Below, piece by piece: positions 47,534-57,862 of a stretch of 64,000 nucleotides of DNA. The DNA lies in the NCBI RefSeq assembly GCF_042432815.1, contig NZ_JBHLWM010000003.1:496001-560000 (forward strand), given 5' to 3'. The position numbers and the translations under genes were made by a program. Position 1 is the stretch's first letter, and each line of letters starts with the position of its first letter. The stretch is from Rhodopseudomonas telluris (GTDB taxonomy: Bacteria; Pseudomonadota; Alphaproteobacteria; Rhizobiales; Xanthobacteraceae). A model generated the notes under the pieces. The model had not been told where the DNA came from. It saw nothing but the letters and a program-made list of their open reading frames with translations, and did not search any database.

Positions 47534-48451
47534 ATGGGGTTGTTGCGAAAATTGTCCACCGGTCCCGACGACCACGGTGCGCATGGCGCCGGGATCGCCC
47601 TGATGCTGCTGGCGATGCTGGCGTTTTCGTTCGGCGATGCGCTCGGCAAGAAGGTGGTGGCGACCTATCCGGTCGGCGAGTTGCTGCTGCTGCGCGCGAT
47701 CGCCGGGCTGATCGTGCTGGCGCCGCTGATCTGGCGACAGCGTGCGGCCTTCCGGCGGCTGGAGCGGCCCGGCCTGCAGATGCTGCGGACGCTGATCGCG
47801 GCCTGCGAAGTCGCGGCATTCTTCATCGCCACGATCTATCTGCCGCTCGCCGACGTCATCACCTTCTATCTGGCGTCGGCTTTGTTCGTGTCGGTCGGCG
47901 CCGCGCTGTTTCTCGGCGAGCGGATCGACCGGACGCGGGCGGTGGTGATCGTGATCGGCTTCGGCGGCGTGCTGATCGCGCTGCAGCCGTCGCCGCAGAC
48001 CATGACCTGGTCGGCGCTGATCGCCATCCTGGCCAGCGTGCTGTTCGCCGCGCTGCTGCTGATCACGCGATTCCTGCGCCAGACGCCCGCGATGGTGCTG
48101 GCCTCGCAGCAGTTCGTTGGCACGGCGCTGCTCGGCGTAGCGCTGATGGCGCCGTCCGGCTGGATGACACCGGCGCCGGTGGACTGGTTGTGGTTCGGGC
48201 TGGCCGGCATCGTCTCGGCGGTGGCGCTGCTCTGCGTCAACCGCTCGCTCAGCCTCGCGCCGGCGAGCGTGGTGGTGCCCTATCAGTACACGATGATCAT
48301 CTTCGCGGCGGCGTTCGGCTGGCTGGTGTTCGGCGACGTGCCGACGCTGCCGACGGTGATCGGCGGCGCGGTGATCATCGGCGCGGGACTGTTCCTGGCG
48401 CTGCGCGACCGCAGTCTGGCCGTCGCCAAATCTGCGGATGCGAAGATCTGA
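47534..48451 (+). CDS. DMT family transporter (EamA)
   Basis: A 305-residue drug/metabolite transporter with two EamA repeats and about ten hydrophobic helices, beginning GIALMLLAMLAFSFGDALGKKVV and ending in LPTVIGGAVIIGAGLFLALRDR. The ATG at 47534 is the natural start; the frame runs open upstream to 47459. The substrate is unknown. It is divergent from obgE. Confidence 0.9.
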   Translation: MGLLRKLSTGPDDHGAHGAGIALMLLAMLAFSFGDALGKKVVATYPVGELLLLRAIAGLIVLAPLIWRQRAAFRRLERPGLQMLRTLIAACEVAAFFIATIYLPLADVITFYLASALFVSVGAALFLGERIDRTRAVVIVIGFGGVLIALQPSPQTMTWSALIAILASVLFAALLLITRFLRQTPAMVLASQQFVGTALLGVALMAPSGWMTPAPVDWLWFGLAGIVSAVALLCVNRSLSLAPASVVVPYQYTMIIFAAAFGWLVFGDVPTLPTVIGGAVIIGAGLFLALRDRSLAVAKSADAKI

Positions 48452-48456
48452 GCCGA

Positions 48457-48624
48457 CTATGCGATGGTCAGCTTCAGGCCGGCGAAGCGCTCGGCGAGCT
48501 TGCGGGCGCGCTCGCGGCGCTCGTCCGACAGCAGCTGGCGCTCCAGCGCTTCGAACGCGTCGAGATCCCGGCGGAAATCCTCGGGCACCTGAGGGGCGGC
48601 AGTCTGTTCGATCGGATCGGACAT
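48457..48624 (-). CDS. Small hypothetical protein (55 aa)
   Basis: The frame MSDPIEQTAAPQVPEDFRRD... ends FAGLKLTIA, 55 residues, charged and helical, with no recognised domain. GGAGG sits five bases ahead of the ATG at 48624. The composition is protein-like (Arg/Glu-rich amphipathic helix ERRERARKLAERF) and not that of a chance antisense frame. It converges on the DMT gene with five bases between stops. Confidence 0.6.
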   Translation of the reverse strand: MSDPIEQTAAPQVPEDFRRDLDAFEALERQLLSDERRERARKLAERFAGLKLTIA

Positions 48625-48755
48625 GTAAGCCTCCTGCTGGGGCAGGTCTTTGAAGGGCGGGGCTTCGAACTACACCAGATGCATTAAATTCGAGTGTGTC
48701 CGGCGTGACGGACGATGAGACGAGTGGGCTGGTTAAACGTCTGCAAACACGGCCT

Positions 48756-48778
48756 CGGCGGGGTACGAGGCCCCGCCG
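48756..48778 (-). terminator. Probable terminator after the 63-residue gene
   Basis: Eight-base arms CGGCGGGG and CCCCGCCG with a seven-base loop lie nine bases after the stop at 48787. There is a weak T-run at some distance on the minus strand. Confidence 0.5.
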
Positions 48779-48786
48779 TTGCTGCG

Positions 48787-48978
48787 TCAGATGCCGAAGC
48801 GGCGGTCGAGATCGACGAAGCGGAAGCTGAGCTGCTCGGCGCGCTCGCGATGTTCGTCGGCGCGTGCGGCACGTTCTTTCATCTCGGCGGCGGTGATCTC
48901 CGCGGCATTGTCGGCGTGATTGACGTCGTCGGTGAGGTCGCGGGACAGAACGGCCTGGATGTAGCGGTGGGTCAGCAT
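48787..48978 (-). CDS. Small hypothetical protein (63 aa)
   Basis: The frame MLTHRYIQAVLSRDLTDDVNHADNAAEITAAEMKERAARADEHRERAEQL... is charged and helical. AGGAG is six bases ahead of the ATG. It has no recognised domain. Its position next to another tiny gene with good signals supports reality. Confidence 0.55.
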   Translation of the reverse strand: MLTHRYIQAVLSRDLTDDVNHADNAAEITAAEMKERAARADEHRERAEQLSFRFVDLDRRFGI

Positions 48979-49109
48979 GTCGAACTCCTGTGTGGACGTC
49001 CGTGCTAAGCGACCGCTCCGCGCCTGCGTACTCGGGAAGGCACCAGCGCGCGATGGCCTGGTTAAGCATTACTGGCCGAGATGCGGCGATTTGCGAGCAT
49101 CACAGCAAA

Positions 49110-49132
49110 ACGGCCGGGCTGGGCCCGGCCGT
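49110..49132 (-). terminator. Rho-independent terminator of the GNAT gene
   Basis: Ten-base arms ACGGCCGGGC and GCCCGGCCGT with a three-base loop. On the minus strand the stem ends in a short TTTT, about 30 bases after the stop codon at 49164. Confidence 0.8.
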
Positions 49133-49163
49133 ACAAGTATGTAGGACGAAGTCTATGTCGTGG

Positions 49164-49757
49164 TCAGCTGCGCCGGGTCTTGCCCCAGCTCTTCAGCGAC
49201 GACCACACGCCGCGAGTCAGGCGGAAGCAGTCGACCGGGGTCGATGAGCCGATCGCTTCCATCCGGTGCAGCTCGACGCCGGTCCATTGGAAGCCGCACT
49301 TCTCGAGCACGTTGCGCGACGCCGGATTGATCACCCGCGCGGCGGAGATCATCTGCTTGACCGGATATTCCTCGAAGGTCAGATCGATCACCGCGCGCGC
49401 CGCCTCGGTGGCGTAGCCGTTGCCCCAATGCTCGATGCCGAGCCAGTAGCCGAGCTCCGGCGCCTCGCGATTGCACCAGTCGACGCCGACCATCCCGACC
49501 GGCTCGAAATCGGCTTCGATCAGGAACACCGTCTCGTGGTCCTGGCCCAGCGAGGTGACGAAGCGCGCGGCGTCGTCGCGCGTATAGGGATGCGGCAGCC
49601 GGCGGGTCATCTCGGCGACCCGGCGATCGTTCGCGAGGCGAGCAATGGCCTTAACGTCCGCGAGAGCCGGCTTGCGCAGCGTCAGCCGCTCGGTCTCAAG
49701 GACGCAAGGTCTCGCCTCGCGCAACACGGGTGTGGGTGTCGGGATTTCCTGCAACAT
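49164..49757 (-). CDS. GNAT family N-acetyltransferase (RimJ/RimL-like)
   Basis: A 197-residue acetyltransferase. LETERLTLRKPALADVKAIARL opens the GNAT fold, and VDWCNREAPELGYWLGIEHWGNGYATEAARAVI carries the acetyl-CoA binding region with the WGNGYATEA motif. The ATG at 49757 has AGGAG six bases ahead and is preferred over the Met six codons upstream. The substrate may be a ribosomal protein or a small molecule. It lies upstream of no gene on its strand and just after rpmA. Confidence 0.88.
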   Translation of the reverse strand: MLQEIPTPTPVLREARPCVLETERLTLRKPALADVKAIARLANDRRVAEMTRRLPHPYTRDDAARFVTSLGQDHETVFLIEADFEPVGMVGVDWCNREAPELGYWLGIEHWGNGYATEAARAVIDLTFEEYPVKQMISAARVINPASRNVLEKCGFQWTGVELHRMEAIGSSTPVDCFRLTRGVWSSLKSWGKTRRS

Positions 49758-49884
49758 CGCGGGCTCCTGATGCATCGATCAAACGGACGCAAACGAAAGG
49801 GGAGGTCGGTTGTCCCGCCTCCCCTGGAGCCCTTGGTGCTCCGCCGGTTTGTCAGGACCCGGCGGACGCTTGTTTGTCCACCGT

Positions 49885-50154
49885 CTATTCGGCCGCCTGC
49901 GCAATCGGAAGAACCGATACGAAGGTACGGCCGTTGGCTTTGGCGCGGAATTCGACGCGGCCTTCCACCTTGGCGAACAAGGTGTGATCCGTGCCCATGC
50001 CGACGTTGAGGCCGGGGTGCCAGGTGGTGCCGCGCTGACGCGCGATGATGTTGCCGGGAATCACGTGTTCGCCGCCATAGGCCTTGATCCCGAGGCGCTT
50101 GCCCGCAGAATCACGCCCGTTGCGCGATGAACCGCCTGCCTTTTTATGAGCCAT
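49885..50154 (-). CDS. rpmA: 50S ribosomal protein L27
   Basis: An 89-residue protein with the diagnostic AHKKAGGSSRNGRDSAGKRLGIKAYGGEHVIPGNIIARQRGTTWHPGLNVGMG start. It is next to rplU as usual. Confidence 0.97.
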   Translation of the reverse strand: MAHKKAGGSSRNGRDSAGKRLGIKAYGGEHVIPGNIIARQRGTTWHPGLNVGMGTDHTLFAKVEGRVEFRAKANGRTFVSVLPIAQAAE

Positions 50155-50241
50155 AGCTCGTCTCCAAAATCCGAATTCTACCTAGACGATTTCCGCGACG
50201 GAATCATCCACTGATTTGACAAAGCTGCCGAGCGTCGCCGC

Positions 50242-50628
50242 TTATTCGGCGGCTTCGGCTGCCGGAGCGGTTTCGGCCTTGGCGCGCTTCGGGCGGGGAC
50301 CGACCGTGGGCTTCTTGCCGTCGGCCAGGATCTCGGTGATGCGAAGCACCGTGATCTCGTCGCGGTAGCCGCGCTTGCGCTTCGAATTCTTGCGGCGGCG
50401 CTTCTTGAAGGAAATCACCTTCGGGCCGCGCTTGTGGTCCAGCACCTCGGCGGCGACGGTCGCGCCGGCCACGGTGGGGGCGCCGAGCACCGGCGTGTCA
50501 CCGCCCAGCACCAGCACTTCGCCGAGCTGCACGATGGTGCCGACTTCGCCTTCGATCTTGCCTACTTCGAGCACATCTTCCGGAACGACGCGGTACTGCC
50601 GGCCGCCGGTTTTGATGACTGCGAACAT
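50242..50628 (-). CDS. rplU: 50S ribosomal protein L21
   Basis: A 128-residue protein with MFAVIKTGGRQYRVV and HKRGPKVISFKKRRRKNSKRKRGYRDE signatures. ATG 50628 has AAGGA eight bases ahead; the Met three codons earlier has none at a workable distance. The C-terminus has an alphaproteobacterial Ala/Glu-rich extension. Confidence 0.96.
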   Translation of the reverse strand: MFAVIKTGGRQYRVVPEDVLEVGKIEGEVGTIVQLGEVLVLGGDTPVLGAPTVAGATVAAEVLDHKRGPKVISFKKRRRKNSKRKRGYRDEITVLRITEILADGKKPTVGPRPKRAKAETAPAAEAAE

Positions 50629-50958
50629 CGTTTTCATCCTTCGTGTTCGATCCCAGCCTCGGTCGAGCCGGGCCGGCTTTTTGGTCAGTCGTTGTGGGTA
50701 GCGACCTCATGGGCCGCCGAATCTGTGCGGAAGGCTTCGCCCTCTATCGGGGCTTCGGCACGGGCGCACAAAGCAATTCGGCGCGGGACCTGCCCACGCC
50801 GGGTGCACGACTTATAGCGGCCGGTCGCCGCCCGTCAAGGCGAAAGCGCCAAAAACCCGAATCGCGTCAAGCACAAGCCGGCGCCGCGATGTCCCGGGGC
50901 AGTGCAACCAACCGGTTCCCTCGCGGTTGTCACCCGGCTTCACACGGGGGAATGACGA
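50629..50958. other. 330-base gap, rplU leader and upstream of the ROK gene
   Basis: This is the divergent control region of rplU (minus) and the ROK-like gene (plus). I see no gene, no clear terminator and no convincing -35/-10 pair. Confidence 0.5.
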
Positions 50959-52086
50959 ATGGCTGAGGACACGCTAACCACCACGACCGCCGGCATCGCC
51001 GCCCACGGCTCCGCCCGGCTGCCGTCGGTCGACGTCGACACCTACAACATCGAGCTCAAGGACGAGGACGGCTTTCTCGGCGACCGCGCCTCCAAGGGCG
51101 CCTTCCAGCGCATCCTGGACGCCTCCCGCAAGCCGCTGAAGAAGAACGGCGACGATCCACTCGGCAAGAAAGACACCAAGGACATCAGCAAGAGCACGCT
51201 CGACGAGCTGCTGGTCGGCGACGACGTCGCCGCCGCCGCGCTGGTGCACGGCGCGATCGAGGAATTTGCCCAGGAGCTGGCCTACGTCACCCGGCGCTTC
51301 CTCAAGAGCAAGGCCTGGACCGATACCGAATGCATCGTGGTCGGCGGCGGCTTCCGCCAGAGCCGGGTCGGCGAGCTGGCGATCGCCCGCACCGACATTC
51401 TGCTCAAGGCCGAGGGCTTCAAGATCGATCTGGTGCCGATCCGGCACCATCCGGACGAGGCCGGCCTGATCGGCTGCCTGCATCTGGCGCCGTCATGGAT
51501 CTTCGAAGGCCACGACAGCATCCTGGCGGTCGATATCGGCGGCTCCAATATCCGCTGCGGCGTGGTCGAGACCAGCTGGAAGAAGGCCAAGGATCTGTCC
51601 AAGGCCTCGGTCTGGAAGTCCGACCTATGGCGCCATGCCGACGACGAGCCGACCCGCGAAGGCGCCGTCAAGCGCCTGACCAAGATGCTCAAGGACCTGA
51701 TCGCCGATGCCGAGAAGGAGGGCTTCAAGCTGGCGCCGTTCATCGGCATTTCCTGTCCGGGCGTCATCAATGACGACGGCAGCATCGAGAAGGGCGCCCA
51801 AAACCTGCCGGGCAATTGGGAAAGCAGCAAATTCCATCTGCCGCGCAGCCTGATCGACGGCATCCCAACCATCGGAGACCATGATACCGCGATCCTGATG
51901 CACAACGACGGCGTGGCGCAGGGGCTCAGCGAAGTTCCGTTCATGCAGGACTTCACCCGCTGGGGCGTCCTGACCATCGGCACCGGCCTCGGCAACGCCC
52001 GCTTCACCAACCGCAAGCCGAAAGAGAAGGCCAAGAAGGACAAGCCGAAGGAGAAGGACAAGGACCGCAAGGACAAGGACGACTGA
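50959..52086 (+). CDS. ROK-family-like sugar kinase with circularly permuted domain order
   Basis: A 375-residue protein. The nucleotide-binding ROK start, ILAVDIGGSNIRCGVVE, lies near residue 192 rather than at the N-terminus, followed by GISCPGVINDDG, GDHDTAILMHNDG and IGTGLGNARF, after which the protein ends in a Lys/Asp-rich tail. The segment that normally closes a ROK protein comes first: IEEFAQELAYVTRRFLKS..., VVGGGFRQSRVGELAI..., then PIRHHPDEAGLIGCLHLAP. The zinc motif CxCGxxGC and the GEFGH loop are absent. This looks like a circular permutation. Kinase activity is not certain. Confidence 0.75.
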   Translation: MAEDTLTTTTAGIAAHGSARLPSVDVDTYNIELKDEDGFLGDRASKGAFQRILDASRKPLKKNGDDPLGKKDTKDISKSTLDELLVGDDVAAAALVHGAIEEFAQELAYVTRRFLKSKAWTDTECIVVGGGFRQSRVGELAIARTDILLKAEGFKIDLVPIRHHPDEAGLIGCLHLAPSWIFEGHDSILAVDIGGSNIRCGVVETSWKKAKDLSKASVWKSDLWRHADDEPTREGAVKRLTKMLKDLIADAEKEGFKLAPFIGISCPGVINDDGSIEKGAQNLPGNWESSKFHLPRSLIDGIPTIGDHDTAILMHNDGVAQGLSEVPFMQDFTRWGVLTIGTGLGNARFTNRKPKEKAKKDKPKEKDKDRKDKDD

Positions 52087-52275
52087 GGCGGCGCACGTCG
52101 CGGCGACGGCACGGGGGCGGCGCGTCGCCGCCGCCCCGGGCGGGGCCAATGCGGCGGCCCGGCATTCGCCGACAGTTTTGCGGCAAAGCCCCATCGCCCG
52201 GCTTGTTTATCTGGCCCGGCTCGCTTAAGAACACCGCCGACCACCACGGGCCGCAAGGCCCGGTAACGGCGCCGC

Positions 52276-52365
52276 GGAGAGGTGGCAGAGTGGTTGATTG
52301 TACCGCACTCGAAATGCGGCATAGGTGCAAGCCTATCGGGGGTTCGAATCCCCCCCTCTCCGCCA
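52276..52365 (+). tRNA. tRNA-Ser (anticodon CGA)
   Basis: Acceptor arms GGAGAGG and CCTCTCC close the fold, the anticodon loop is CTCGAAA, a long variable arm (ATAGGTGCAAGCCTAT) marks a class II tRNA, the T arm is GGGGGTTCGAATCCCCC, and CCA is encoded. It reads UCG codons. Confidence 0.95.
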
Positions 52366-52531
52366 GTTTTTCTGACGTCCCGGGAAAGCCCTAGAAATCA
52401 AGTTTCTCTCAATCGCTCGCGGGCGGTTGGCGTAGCCGCATGTTTGGCGAGCCGTACAATGCGATGGGACGCCCTCCGACCCTCAGGCGAGATGGCGCGG
52501 GCGGCCCGCGAAGGCCGCCCGCTGACCTCCT

Positions 52532-54724
52532 TTACGAGGCTCGAACCGTTCTCAGGAACTTGTCGACCTCGTTTCTTAGCAGGCCACTATCTCCGGACAG
52601 AGTCTTTGCGGCCGACAGCACCTGCGCCGAGGCGGACCCTGTTTCGGTCGCGCCCCGTTCGACATTGTTAATGTTGCTGGAGACCTGTTGGGTGCCTTCG
52701 GCTGCCTGCATCACGTTGCGGGAAATCTCCTGGGTTGCCGCTCCCTGCTCCTCGACGGCGGACGCAATCGTGGAGGCGATTTCGGACAGCTTTTCGATCG
52801 TACCGCTGATCTCCTTGATCGCTCCGACCGACTCCTGCGTCGCGCTCTGGATGCCGGCGATCTGCTGTCCGATGTCGCCGGTCGCTTTGGAGGTCTGTTC
52901 GGCAAGCGCCTTGACCTCGGAAGCGACCACCGCAAAGCCGCGGCCTGCCTCTCCGGCCCGCGCCGCCTCGATCGTGGCATTGAGAGCGAGAAGATTGGTC
53001 TGGCCCGCAATGGTATTGATGAGCTCCACGACGTCACCGATCCGCGAGGCGGCCTTGGTCAACTCACCCACGCGATCGTTCGTCACGCGAGCCTGATTGA
53101 CGGCTTCGTTGGCCATGCGGGCCGAGTTCTGCACCTGTCGGCTGATCTCGTTCACCGACGAGGACAATTCCTCGGTCGCCGACGCAACCGATTGAACGTT
53201 GGTGGAAGCTTCTTCGGAAGCGGCTCTGACGCGCGACGTCAGTTGCTTCGAGTGGTCCGCCGTGACCGCGAGCGCGCTTGCGGAATTCTCGAGTTCGCCC
53301 GAAGCCGTCGATACGCTTTGGACGATGCGGCCGACAGCTGCTTCGAAGTTGTCCGCCATCTCGTTCATCGCACGACGGCGTTCGGCGTCCGCGGCGGCTT
53401 GGGCGTCCGCGCGTTCTGCGATACTCCGCTTGAGCTCCGCCTGCATGGTTCGAAGCGAAGACGCGAGAATTCCGACCTCGTCCGCCTGCTCGATCGCCAG
53501 CTTTTGGTTGAGATCGCCCTTGGCGATGCCGTTTGCGAAACTCGCGCAGTCACCGATGGGACGGGCGATGCTGCGAGCGGCGAATGTGATCACCATGATT
53601 GCGACCACCAAGACGATGAGGCCTCCGCCGACCTGCCAATAGATCGCCGCGCTCGACTTGCCGCTCAGTGCATCGTCGAGTTGATGCGCGGACTCCAGCA
53701 CGACGCCGCGGGGCACCGAGATCACCACCGACCAGAGGGTGCCAGTCTGCCCGAATGAGATCGGCGAATAGACCTCGATATCATCCCATTTCGGATCGTC
53801 CAGCACTTGGCCTTTGCCGTCCTTCACCATCGCCGAGGCGTCCACCCAGCGCGGGTTGGTGCCGGCTGCGCTCTTTCCGATCGACTCCTGATCCGCACTG
53901 TTCGCCACGATCAGGCCCGTGTCGTTGAGGATGGCAACCTTGCCCTTGCCACCGAACAACGAGCCGTTGATCTGCTTGGCCAGCTTCTGAACGAAGTCGA
54001 GATTGTAGTCGGCGCCGGCGACACCGACGAACCGGCCGCCGACCTTGATCGGAACCGAAAGAGTGGCGAGGAAGACGGCCTTGCCCTGCACGATGTAGGG
54101 CAGGGGGCCCAAGATGTTTTCCTTGCCTTTTGTCTGAGGGTTGATGAACCAGGCGCCTTTCACCAGACCGTTCGGGTGCTGTTCCTTGCTGTCGTACTCG
54201 ACCAGCGGCTGCACGGCGATGGAGCCGCCGACGCCGCGGGTCCAATAGGGAAGAAATCGTCCGGTCTGGTCCGAGCCGAATTCCCGCCGGCTCTTGAAGT
54301 TCGCATCGTCGCCGTCGAGAGCGTTGGGCAACCACGCCGAATAGGTCCCGTTGAACGACGGGTTCTGTTCGAGCGTGTTGCGAAGAATGGCATTGAGCTG
54401 AACACGCCGCTCCGCAATGGGGGTCCCGCCGTTCTTGTCGTCGGCGAGGACCTCGAAGGCATGCGCCATATTTCGCGCTGAATCCAGCCCGACATCGAGT
54501 TCGGCCTTGATCGCATTGGCCTCTGCGGCACCTCGGTTCAACAATAATTCCTTGGTCTGACTATCAACCAATCGCATCACCTCGGTGCTCACGTAACGAT
54601 GCGAATTCTGCGCGAACAGCACGCTGAGCACGATGAGGACGAGGCTTGCACCGGCGAGACAAAGTCCCGCGATGAGCGCGATCTTGATTTGCAGTTTTCG
54701 AATGGATTGAAACGAGAGTGCCAT
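52532..54724 (-). CDS. Methyl-accepting chemotaxis protein with dCache sensor
   Basis: A 730-residue receptor. Membrane helix one (IKIALIAGLCLAGASLVLIVLSVLF) is followed by a periplasmic dCache-type domain to about residue 365, helix two (VGGGLIVLVVAIMVITFAA), a HAMP domain and the MA signalling domain with the tip INTIAGQTNLLALNATIEAARAGEAGRGFAVVASEVKALAEQ. There is no C-terminal CheR pentapeptide. The ligand is unknown. It lies alone, with no che genes nearby. Confidence 0.93.
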   Translation of the reverse strand: MALSFQSIRKLQIKIALIAGLCLAGASLVLIVLSVLFAQNSHRYVSTEVMRLVDSQTKELLLNRGAAEANAIKAELDVGLDSARNMAHAFEVLADDKNGGTPIAERRVQLNAILRNTLEQNPSFNGTYSAWLPNALDGDDANFKSRREFGSDQTGRFLPYWTRGVGGSIAVQPLVEYDSKEQHPNGLVKGAWFINPQTKGKENILGPLPYIVQGKAVFLATLSVPIKVGGRFVGVAGADYNLDFVQKLAKQINGSLFGGKGKVAILNDTGLIVANSADQESIGKSAAGTNPRWVDASAMVKDGKGQVLDDPKWDDIEVYSPISFGQTGTLWSVVISVPRGVVLESAHQLDDALSGKSSAAIYWQVGGGLIVLVVAIMVITFAARSIARPIGDCASFANGIAKGDLNQKLAIEQADEVGILASSLRTMQAELKRSIAERADAQAAADAERRRAMNEMADNFEAAVGRIVQSVSTASGELENSASALAVTADHSKQLTSRVRAASEEASTNVQSVASATEELSSSVNEISRQVQNSARMANEAVNQARVTNDRVGELTKAASRIGDVVELINTIAGQTNLLALNATIEAARAGEAGRGFAVVASEVKALAEQTSKATGDIGQQIAGIQSATQESVGAIKEISGTIEKLSEIASTIASAVEEQGAATQEISRNVMQAAEGTQQVSSNINNVERGATETGSASAQVLSAAKTLSGDSGLLRNEVDKFLRTVRAS

Positions 54725-54860
54725 GAAGTCCTCCTGGTCAGAAGGAACCTAGGGACAAGCACTAAAGTGGATATGAATTTCATTACTGGTACGAATACGG
54801 GATAGCGTCATACTTTGTGCGTAGTGCGATTACTTGCGTCGTACATTTTTGGGGGAGGCA

Positions 54861-55121
54861 ATGAGCATGCGCGGTTCGCCGTTCTCAACGGCGCTACCAA
54901 GATACCTGTGTCAACGTAACTCTTCGAGGATACGGCGGCGGGGTGCGCGCCTCACCCAGGAGGTCGCATGGGCGCTGCAGTCGGACGGCCTGCGCGACGC
55001 TGTTCGGCGGGCCGGTCGTCGCGGTCTCGCGATCATCGGCGGGCTGGTGATCAAGGGCCCGACCCGCAAGATCATGAATGAGCTCGGCACCGCCGCGGTG
55101 CGTCGAGCGCTGGCTGCTTGA
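54861..55121 (+). CDS. Small hypothetical protein (86 aa), uncertain
   Basis: The frame MSMRGSPFSTALPRYLCQRN..., Arg-rich, ends KIMNELGTAAVRRALAA. GGGGGAGG precedes two possible ATGs (54861 and 54867), better spaced for the second. No family is recognised. It is the only plausible gene in 54725-55182. Confidence 0.4.
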   Translation: MSMRGSPFSTALPRYLCQRNSSRIRRRGARLTQEVAWALQSDGLRDAVRRAGRRGLAIIGGLVIKGPTRKIMNELGTAAVRRALAA

Positions 55122-55182
55122 AGCAGCGGCGAGTTGCGATACCCGCCAACTGCGATGATGTGCACCCAGTGTCGGCGTTGCT

Positions 55183-55638
55183 TCAGCTGCTGCGCGGCGG
55201 GCGTCGTTGCTGGCTGGGCTTGGCGCCGACCGCCGCGAAGATCTTGCCGCCGGTGATCATTTCGATCTCCGAGGCAGGCAGCGGCTTCTGGCATTCGGAC
55301 GACGGATTGAGCCAGAAATTCGAGCCGGGCAGCATGGCGAACAAATCCTCGGCGACAGCGCCGAGACAGCTCTCGGGCTCCTTGACGTACTCCGAGATGC
55401 GCGACTTCGACGTGAAGGCCGGGTGCCAGCGCAGGCCCTGAAAGTCGACGGTGGCGACATTGATCGTCTCCTGCGGCTGCAGCGCGCGGGTCTCGCCCGG
55501 CGCGACCGGCGCCTCCGGCACCAGGATGTAGATCTCGGTCTTCAGCAACGCCTGATAGAACGCCGGCGCGGCGCCGGGGTCTCTGGCGGCGGCCTGCATC
55601 AGCGCTTCGAGATTGTTCTGCGGTTCGAACACGGACAT
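55183..55638 (-). CDS. SseB family protein
   Basis: A 151-residue protein with the SseB N-terminal domain pattern: LEALMQAAARDPGAAPAFYQALLKTEIYILVP, then TVDFQGLRWHPAFTSKSRISEYV and GSNFWLNPSSECQKPLPASEIEMI. SseB-type proteins are poorly understood; E. coli SseB affects serine sensitivity. The ATG at 55638 directly follows GGGAGG with no spacing, so GTG 55632 (six bases of spacing) is the likelier start. It ends the transcription direction of the sigma-54 activator gene, 26 bases downstream of it. Confidence 0.8.
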   Translation of the reverse strand: MSVFEPQNNLEALMQAAARDPGAAPAFYQALLKTEIYILVPEAPVAPGETRALQPQETINVATVDFQGLRWHPAFTSKSRISEYVKEPESCLGAVAEDLFAMLPGSNFWLNPSSECQKPLPASEIEMITGGKIFAAVGAKPSQQRRPPRSS

Positions 55639-55664
55639 CCTCCCTGCTGGTATGCGATGAGTCG

Positions 55665-57566
<1,902 letters not shown>

Positions 57567-57672
57567 CAGACGTTCCTCCGTCCCGCGAGCCGTATTCGGC
57601 TTCTCGTTGCGGCGTTCGAACTTCAACATATTCCAACTAAGCAAAATTCCAAATTCTTCGTCTCGTCTCGAA

Positions 57673-57691
57673 GTGTTCCGCGGCGGAACAC
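57673..57691. promoter_or_regulatory. Perfect palindrome, candidate upstream activating site
   Basis: GTGTTCCGC, G, GCGGAACAC lies about 100 bases upstream of the -24 element at 57778. This is the usual place and form of an enhancer for a sigma-54 activator, and the divergent activator gene is adjacent. Binding is inferred. Confidence 0.7.
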
Positions 57692-57777
57692 GAATGTTCA
57701 CCACGTTGGTCCAATGCGGATCGCGGCGGCGCCGTCGCGCGATCCGGAAGTGCATGTAACTCAGGCTGTTAGTCGCG

Positions 57778-57793
57778 TGGCATGGCTCTTGCT
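57778..57793 (+). promoter_or_regulatory. Sigma-54 (-24/-12) promoter of the monooxygenase operon
   Basis: TGGCATGGCTCTTGCT matches the TGGCAC-N5-TTGCW consensus with exact GG-N10-GC spacing. It lies about 70 bases ahead of the alcohol dehydrogenase ATG at 57863, facing it, and the divergent gene encodes a sigma-54 activator. This is a strong call. Confidence 0.88.
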
Positions 57794-57862
57794 GTTGTTA
57801 GTTCGTCGCCCGGCGCCAACGAGGTGACAGAACAAAAATAATTTTCAGGGAGCGAAGGTTCG

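Noticed and set aside
52276..52365. tRNA-Ser as an integration site
   Set aside because: No integrase and no direct repeat of the tRNA 3' end visible nearby; neighbours are ordinary chromosomal genes.
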